Source: Gymnopus androsaceus JB14 (lineage: Eukaryota; Basidiomycota; Agaricomycetes; Agaricales; Omphalotaceae). From it: 64,000 bases of DNA. Below are positions 56,771-64,000 of this stretch, one piece after another (the stretch's first letter is position 1; every line of letters begins with the position of its first letter). The notes beneath the pieces are model-generated. The model ran no database searches and was not told the DNA's origin. It saw nothing but the letters and a program-made list of their open reading frames with translations. The stretch is taken from NCBI GenBank assembly GCA_009733575.1, contig ML769535.1:62001-126000 (forward strand). The letters are read 5' to 3'. A program made the position numbers and the translations under genes.

Positions 56771-59700
56771 ACTCGAACTACGTCCGCTGCTACCCAATTG
56801 TCACTATGCTCCGCTACTAGGACTTTGATCCCGGCTACTGGTTTCAGTCAGGAAGAGACAACTCGATCTTTGATTGAGGTAAAGCGCACACCTAGGTAAT
56901 CTACGGCAAGCTTAATTCTCCTCCTTCAGTAACCTACTCGTAAACTGATTATCTAAATCTCCATCTTTATACCAGATATCTGCTGACTGAACCGCTACCA
57001 GTAACCTAGAAAAGTTTGCCTTCTGATATTATTTCATTGTTTTCGTGCTGAAAAGGAGAAGCTCGGTGTATGTAAAGTTTTCCTTCAAGTTTTCGTGTGT
57101 AGCGTTTGTAATGGGTGCATCATTATCTGGCACATTATCTTCTCGAAGAGAGCCGCTAAATTTCTGCCTTATTCAAACTATGGGGAGAAGTAATTCGAAC
57201 AGGCTGGACGGAATCCTGTCTGAGTTTGGTTCTCAGCCTCGAAGACCTGAATCGCTGTTTTATACCGGGTGCACTCAGATCCGTGCGATGGTGGCGTCGC
57301 TGATTCTTGTACGCATTTTCATATTGCTCAATGGAGTTCCTTTCGTTCATGAGTTTCGGAAGGATTCGTACTCACTGTGTTCCGACCCTAAGAGCTACAA
57401 GACGGAGTAGACCTATCGCGCACACTCAGTTTCGATTGTAAATTCTTTACGGTCCCTCATTTTCTCATCTTCCACATCATCTGAAGCTATTGGTCGTATT
57501 GGGCCACGCCTATGTTATGGAACTTACCACGCATGACATTGCCAATATCTAGAGATTTAAATGACCTTGGCGCTAAGGTAGGCGTTAGGCGTTTTGCTGC
57601 AACCATGTAGAGTAAGCGAAACTCTCGATTGGCAAGGACTATCGGCCAGTAGTAACTGAAAAAACGCTCTTCCTTCGCTTCCGCTACGGTTTTTTATTTT
57701 CTGAAGTCTTCCAATGCTTTGTACTACTTGAATGTCTATTTGAAATCGTTCAGCAGATATTACACGTAACCACGTGCATCCGGAGTTCAGATTCACTCCC
57801 AGGAAGATCGTCCCAGTGTGAATCGTACAACACACCCGCGTAAGTGCTGTACTCAAAGAGCCGTCTGATGACTTGCGGCCTCTGTCATTCAATACCTTTA
57901 CAGGAATGCCGTCAGGTTTAGCTTCTGCACCGGGTATCGATAAAAATCAGAATCATTATGAATAAGCGTTGCCAGTGCGCTGGTCAGTGCTTTTTTTCGG
58001 GGATTTTATTTGACCATGAGTTCCTCATGTTGAATGTTATGGACAGGACAGGGCTATACAATGCTGCCCCTCTCGTCGAACGTTGAAATCGGACGGCAGA
58101 GTTATATCGAGTCATGTCTTAGGAAGATTGCAAATTCTTAAATTACTTAGGTACGGTGCTAGCCTGGGGCAAGTTCGTTGCCGTTCTCCCAGTTGGAGTT
58201 GCGACGAATGGAACGAGAACAGGCTGATTTTGCATTGGATGTGGCGCTCAACAACAACATTTCGGATCTCAAGTGCGGACCATATAGTACTATTTCGTCC
58301 GGAAACGTGAAATCTCGGGACTTGAATGTTTTAGAAGATGTATGGCACTTTCAATTTTGCAGCCCTCCGTTGTTCTAGGTCTCGGGGAACTATTTGACCA
58401 ATACTTTTTGCGTAGGCGGGACCGTTCTCAGAGGCTCTGGGGCCCCTGTAAATATTAGTTGCAAGAACACCGCAAGATGTTCGTGCTAGTTTCATCTTTG
58501 TCGCACTGAAAAAGCTTCTGTGACTTTTCTGCTTACGGTGACTGACTGCTAGTGTCTTTTGCTTCCGACCATCTCTACCCCACAGTGCACTTTCCGGAGC
58601 TTGACTGGAGGGTTAAGGACATTTTCCGCCCCCATAATCGATGCTCTGCTTCCATCCAAGCTCGGGATCAAGCCCGGGGATTCTTGAAGGTAGTTGAATG
58701 CCTGGATGAAAGCGACCTGACGCTGGACAGTAACAGCATACTGATCCAGACATTGTTCCGTCCTTCCCAGTGGCGAAGACTTCCTACGGATCCGTCGGGC
58801 TGCGCGACGCAAGCAAAATTGTAAGAGATTGTTCTAACTTACAATGAATGAATTAAGTGAAGTAAGTGTATGCAGATGCATTCAAAAATTTTCCAGTGCT
58901 GAAGCCACTTTAATTTACGACTCCAGAACACGTACGAGTCGGACAGTCGGGCCCGAAAACTGCTACTACTAAACCTGCTACGCTCCGCTTGGTATTCTTG
59001 CAGCGGAAATCGGTCGCGAACTGGCCCCTTGTTGGCGAGTTGCTGACCTGCAAGACTTAATCGTCACCAGACCATTCGAGTCTAGTTTAGGCGTTTCAGA
59101 TGGGATGAACATTTTTGACTTTCGAGAGACGTCTGGCAACGACGGATAGAACATGATGGGAGGATGGAAGGAAAAAAAGGACCGAAGAAGTCGTTGGGAT
59201 GCCAATATCTCGTTGCTTACCAAGTTGGGACGAGTTCGTGGAGGATCACAGCCGAGGGCTAGAAGCTCATCTAAGAAGTGGAGACTGATGCGCAAACCCC
59301 GAGCTATTCGACGGTAAATAAACGTATCCAATTCGTAACAACATACATAGATTGTTCCTTTAGAATCCTAATCCCCTCAAAGCGCGCGTTTTTTCTGGTA
59401 TTTTTTTGTTCCACTCGGCCCAATGTATCTTATCTTTGTATTTTCTTCTTATCTGTCTTGGAATCCATAAAGGAGCCGCGATGCCATAATATCAAATGCA
59501 GAAAATCCGCACGAGCATGCGATAAGAATATTAACATGGTTGAAGTTACTTCTGTGAGAAGGCACATCTTTGACCCAAAACGCCACCCAACTGCAATGTA
59601 TTCATCTAGAGAATGTACAGAATTTATGCATGAGTGTCGCAGTACTCCGCGGAGAATTCCTCGAGCTCGACGGAAGTCGGAAAGATAACCATTCGACGAG

Positions 59701-60157
59701 TATGCGTCGTCTCACAGAGTCACAGGGCTTCCCGAACCCCTTTCATGGACCCGTCTAGGACTGAACCGTTTAGGTCTAGCAAAGAAAACGGTCTTCGGAC
59801 TGTTTCTCGTTTTCAATGTATTGGATTTGAAGGATGTCGGACCTCAAAAGCACAGAATTGTGGACAGGAGATCGTCATTTCAGACTAATACGCTATTTCA
59901 GTATTAATTTGATACTATTATGATGATAGGTGTAGGATTTGGCACCGTAGCTGCATTCCTTTCGAAGAAGAGAATGTATGTGGCGCACAGGGAGAAAGAT
60001 GCGAATCACCGCAGGCCGGAGGTCTGGCCGAATGAGCGCGTTGCTCCGGTACCTGATATGAGGAGGCAGTGGATTTGATGGTCTCTCGTGTATTTCATGC
60101 ATATAATGAATGGAAAAATCGCTTGACACTTTTCCGACTTGTGTCCATGCCTTTCCG

Positions 60158-61640
60158 ATGAATACCGCAGGACATTGGACCCCTAACCGGCTAGCCATAG
60201 CGCCTCCACCCAAATGAGGACTGCCCAAGAACGAGCGGAGGAGAGGAGTATGCAGAGGCAGAGGCTTGAGGATAAGGTCCCGTTCTGTCTGCGTTGCTCT
60301 GCGCTCAGCTCAAAGGATGTTCAGCAAGAGAGTCGGATAGGCAACTCGAAGGGAAAAAGGAAGAGAAAAAGAAAAGAGAACGACCTGTGAAGTTACTTCT
60401 ATTGGCTTGGGTAATAGCATTGGGTTCAAATTCCAATCGATATTAACAGACCACGTAGGCCAGAGTGGAAAGTGGGCAAGACCGCACTGAAGAAGTAAAT
60501 ATTCTCCAACCCAAAGATTTCCATTGAGCTCTTTCGCGCTTCCAATTAAACTTATGCCAAACGAGAATGTCATGCTGAGCGAAACAACTGGAGAGCTGTC
60601 ATCTTTCTAATCTCTCCGAACGTCAACGTTATGATTCTTGATATGCTCACTCGAGAGATGGCTTGCAGCCTCATTACCTTCACCAGAGTACGTTGGAAGC
60701 AGCGACGGAGTCCTCAGAAGACGTTGCAACTCTCTTCAAGGGAAACCGCGCCTAAAATTCAAGGAAAGGCACCGATTCTCAAGTTACGCTAGGCCCTCTT
60801 CGACGAACCAAATGATCTCGGAGCACGCTTCGGTGCAACGCTCTTGAGCTCAATCCACCTCAGTGATGACCGCAGCACCATTTAGCGAATCAAGAAGAAT
60901 CAGAATCCAATTCGTCGGGGTGTTGAAGAGTTTTCAATCAACTCCAGAATGGATGAATCACTCGAAAAAATACGTCCATGAGGCAGCTGCACGCCGATGG
61001 GGGATGCAGCCGCTGTGCGTGCGGATACAAGACTCAGACGACGAGATTGCGGATCATTGCTGGGGGTCGGAGATGATATGAAAGCGATCGGGGTTCGAGG
61101 ATCCAGACGGTCCGGGAAATGTGAGCAGGAGTAAAACAGCGATTGGAGGACTCTGCTGGGTTCTGAGTGCATTTCCGCTTTATGTGTCGCGAATTAGGAC
61201 GTTATTGATCATAGCTTCAGTAAACGAGTGGGGGCAGAACGATATAGCTGTCAGCAGATATGAGCCAAACGGATGATGATGTTTTATTCGAGCGCGATTA
61301 CGGACACTGGGAGTTCAAAGTAGCAAGTTCATCTTTCGGACCACTCGGTAAGTGCGCTATCCTCTCCTCCTGCTTTCGTCGACTGCAGAAGCACGCCCAC
61401 TAGGCCGCACCGTTGCGACAGTGGCAATGGGAGCGACTTATATGAGTTTGTGGGCACTGCGTAGGCAAGTGTAAGAGGCTTCTTTCCCGTTTGTGATTCT
61501 CATCTTGGAACCTGGGATGAGAAAGCAGCGGCGGCGGTGCCGATGGTAGGCGTCTTTAGCCACTCGAATCACCATGCAATCTTTTGATCGTATGCAAAGC
61601 ATGATGTTGGAGGAGCACCCAGAGAGAAGTGACTCTCCAA
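60158..61640 (+). pseudogene. Copy of the G-alpha gene, many frame shifts, 3' end missing
   Basis: It matches the G-alpha gene from its start codon to the intron before the 20 nt exon. Recognisable pieces: AQERAE, the P-loop intron region, the LEVGSSD/RRCNSLQGKPRLKFKERHR stretch and MTAAPFSES. The P-loop exon is mutated and the large exon has multiple shifts. Similarity stops near 61640, which marks the end of the inverted arm. Confidence 0.8.
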
Positions 61641-62877
61641 ACACGGCCCTCTCCTCTCCCACATCTCTGAACCACTCCCGCCAGGGAGAATTATTAGGGA
61701 CCCACTCCCAGTGTTCTTCGCCATTCTAAAATGGTCCAATGCAGGAACGAATCATTGAAAAAGATGTACGAAACATCTCAAAAGAACACTGGTCAAGCAG
61801 CAGGGCTTAGAGTCCATGCATTCCGGCCCAGTAGGCGTGAATTAGAGTCCCCGAGTGAAAGGAAACAAAACGCGATAGCAGCGCTGTATTTGACCCATAA
61901 GGGCAAATGGCGCGAGGAAGCAGACGAATACAGCAATCACAGCGTAGCCAGTGCAGAAAGTTTTTAATTCTCCAGCGTCCGGACGGTGATAGACAGAACG
62001 AGCGGAGAAGATATATAAAGTTATCGCAGCTGAAAGTCGAAGTTGGTCACTCGTCAAGTCAAAGCATCATCTGGCTACTTACAGCGAGATACATGTAAAT
62101 TGTGTTTGAAATTGAGCAACTACAGCGAACAGATACCGCTTGACTAGTTTGTTTCCCTGTAATGGCGATAAGAATGTGGAAGAACAAAGCAAGATCGGAT
62201 ACTACGAGTAGCGGGGCCATGAGAACTAGACCAGAGCAAGACTAGCAAACATGAAACCCATTGTTACTGGAAATGTATATATCAATGATGAGGAAGGCCG
62301 GGGTGGAGAAACAGTGACGCTGAGGATGATTACGATGGGTAGAATGGGATCTACAGCACTCGAATGAATCTGGAGAATGTTCTAAGACAAAATCTAGCAG
62401 GGATAGAGAGGATCGTCGCGTACGTTTAAAAGCACAGCTCCCAAAACCAAATTCCGTGACGATGACTGTTGAGCGCTGAAAGATAATGACAGACCAAAAG
62501 AATCATAGTTCAAGTTGCTTAGGTCAACGATTCTATCAATGAGAGAGGCCGGTTAATTAGAAAGGAATCTTCCAAAGTAGGCAAAGGAAGGGCGGATTAA
62601 TCCAAGCGCTATGGTGCACAAAAAAAGGGGGGGTTACAAGAAAGTCCTTCAACATGAGTAAGGGACGTTACTTCCCATTCTGGAAGTTGTCTTATATGGA
62701 GCAGGTCAGAATTCAAACATCCACCCAAGAGGTATAAGAAACGCACCATGCATTCAATACCATTGTGAGATGGGAAGTGAAGGGTGATTGCAAAGCGCAT
62801 ATTTTTCTTATGAACTTCCAAAAATCCCGGTAGGGGGAAAACCGGGGATTCTTTCGTCTCTTTTTTTTTTTTTTTTC
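61641..62877. other. No gene seen
   Basis: It matches neither the inverted arm nor the direct duplicate. It ends in a T-run (62861-62877) beside the direct copy. Short frames lack motifs. Confidence 0.5.
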
Positions 62878-64000
62878 CTTTGGTCCAAGCCATAGTGGAT
62901 CTTCAATGCGTTGTGATAGATACTGCGCCATAGATTGGACCTAAAGGAGCCTACGAGATATTGGCCAAAAAGTATTGCCAGCTGGCAGTCGTTGTTCAAG
63001 ATGTATCGGCCCGGGACCCAAAAAACTCCGAGTTGGAAAGTTCTGGACTTTTCCTAATAGGATCTAAAGCTTTGTTCTAAACACATCTATCTCCTCTGGA
63101 GAAACTCTTAACTTCGATGGGCTTGAACATGCACAAAAAATCTTCTTGAAGGTTTTCCTCTCGCCGCCTCAAATTCCTTTCTGCTTTTGGGCTGAAATTG
63201 CAGAAGTTCAGTTCGGATGGAAGTATGGATAATCCGTGCCAGCTCCTACGGTACGAGCCAAGCTCACTCAATCTCAAGACTCGGACTGCTACTGTATATA
63301 ATCAATGATCTAAAGCAACGTTAAACCTACAAATGGGACATCCATGATCTTCACCATTCAATGCTTCCGTACATATCATTCAACACTATCACCATCCGAT
63401 ATTTCTTTCCTCTTTTCCTGACATACGTCCAAGTCCTTTATCGCTTTCTCCATAATCTTCTTCACTTGCGCCTCCGTGGGTATATTAAACACATGCGCAC
63501 ACGAAGGGCACTCAAAAGAATTCTCCAAGTCACTTCTAATTATACCAACCACATCATCGTCCTTTACCTGCATCTCGATATCGTCAGCTACTGCCGATAA
63601 ATCAACAATGTATCGCCAGAATTCATCGTCAAACTCAAACTTTCCGCGGATCTGACCATCGAGTTTGTCGTGAATGTCCGAAATATCGTTCCATAAGCGA
63701 CCAAATGCCTTGTTAAACTCTGGACTTTCATCAACTTCAGCACCGATAGTTGTATTTCGGAGCGCCATCCACCTTGGGTTGGGGATGAATTCCTCTTCCA
63801 ATACGTTGAGCTTGGAAAGGAGGTCGGTACGAATTTCGGTAAGGGCGTTTTCGAGCTGGGAAAGTGCCTCTTTCGTGTTTGTGGAGGCTTCGAGAGCCGA
63901 CTCGAAGTCCTCTTCTGCGATCCCAGAGCCCCGCGCGCTCAGATAATAATCACTGATGTCAACGGCGGAACCGACCGCTTTAATCTCCCGTTCAGCAGAA
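62878..64000. repeat. Direct duplicate of 43283-45260, without the MITE
   Basis: It starts CCTTTGGTCCAAGCCATAG, the same as the F-box gene 5' end, and includes its first codons (MAQYLSQRIEDPLWLG, 62932-62878), the shared upstream region and the coiled-coil gene. It is in the same orientation as the original and of good quality, in contrast to the inverted arm. A 43440-43588-like segment is replaced by unrelated sequence (63057-63105). Confidence 0.88.
63376..64000 (-). CDS. Paralogue of the coiled-coil/CxxC protein, cut by the window edge
   Basis: It matches the protein at 44435-45289 (NPRWMALRNTTIGAEVDESP, FECPSCAHVFNIPTEA). Differences include an in-frame loss of five residues right after the CxxC region (VSRSHK region reduced to Q) and a changed end, KRKEISDGDSVE, caused by a small deletion. 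The reading frame is open across the right edge, so the N-terminus lies outside. Confidence 0.75.
   Translation of the reverse strand, partial: SAEREIKAVGSAVDISDYYLSARGSGIAEEDFESALEASTNTKEALSQLENALTEIRTDLLSKLNVLEEEFIPNPRWMALRNTTIGAEVDESPEFNKAFGRLWNDISDIHDKLDGQIRGKFEFDDEFWRYIVDLSAVADDIEMQVKDDDVVGIIRSDLENSFECPSCAHVFNIPTEAQVKKIMEKAIKDLDVCQEKRKEISDGDSVE

Larger units (their letters stand above)
53818..61640 (-). repeat. Inverted, indel-rich copy of 35.9-43.3 kb
   Basis: Landmarks run in reverse order: the F-box gene N-terminus (53818) to its 3' part (about 55000), the 41309 fragment (about 56090-56770), the non-coding stretch (56.8-60.1 kb) and the G-alpha gene (60158-61640). Differences are mostly single-base insertions scattered evenly through coding and non-coding DNA, and the copy is about 6% longer than its source. 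The part from 54950 to 56000 is the least similar and strongly T-rich. No gene in it keeps its frame. Confidence 0.85.

Noticed and set aside
1..64000. CRISPR arrays, operons, ribosome binding sites
   Set aside because: The DNA is eukaryotic nuclear; no regularly spaced repeats or bacterial signals are present.

Overview
This window is nuclear DNA of a mushroom-forming basidiomycete (Agaricomycetes, probably Agaricales). The signs are short 45-65 nt introns with GTAAGT/GTGAGT donors, a crowd of F-box genes of the agaric type (coiled coil followed by an L.P.RR.P.E.L.EIF motif), a divergent agaric-type G-protein alpha subunit, an agaric 7-TM protein, a PIF/Harbinger DNA transposon and a Ty1/copia element. 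I could not name the species.

Layout. 1-5.4 kb: an 8-exon 7-TM gene between two repeat-rich stretches. 5.4-15.5 kb: an intact F-box gene, an F-box/LRR gene with two frame breaks plus a decayed copy of its last exon, a Ser/Thr-rich single-pass surface protein and a second intact F-box gene. 15.9-21.4 kb: a diverged tandem duplication of about 2.6 kb; each copy carries a tiny 4-exon gene for a 55-residue Zn2Cys6 DNA-binding protein, and the two proteins are identical. Copy A also holds a 286 bp MITE. 22.87-26.48 kb: a PIF/Harbinger transposon with TAA target duplication, long terminal inverted repeats, a transposase and a MYB/SANT partner, inserted into the last codons of a host gene. 27-34 kb: an F-box relic, a secreted GMC oxidoreductase with one probable frame break, an ABM/Dabb-like protein behind a duplicated promoter block, and an F-box/LRR-like gene. 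35.0-37.3 kb: a 16-exon G-alpha gene with 11 nt and 5 nt micro-exons. 40.7-45.3 kb: an F-box fragment, an intact F-box gene, a 592 bp MITE and a conserved coiled-coil/CxxC protein. 46.6-53.8 kb: an F-box relic split by a Ty1/copia element whose three in-frame stops are all TGA.

After a 25-base N gap (53793-53817), 53.8-61.6 kb is an inverted, indel-ridden copy of 35.9-43.3 kb, so its genes (G-alpha, F-box) are broken. From 62.88 kb a direct copy of 43.28-45.3 kb begins and runs off the window. The insertion-rich noise and the wrong flank next to the copia LTR make a scaffolding or raw-read artefact likely for 53.8-61.6 kb.

Themes: signalling (7-TM protein, G-alpha), ubiquitin-ligase adaptor expansion (about eleven F-box loci or fragments), redox secretion (GMC), and transposon-driven remodelling. 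Exon joins were read by eye. The 7-TM, Zn2Cys6, transposase, ABM and G-alpha models each give a coding length divisible by three with consensus splice sites.
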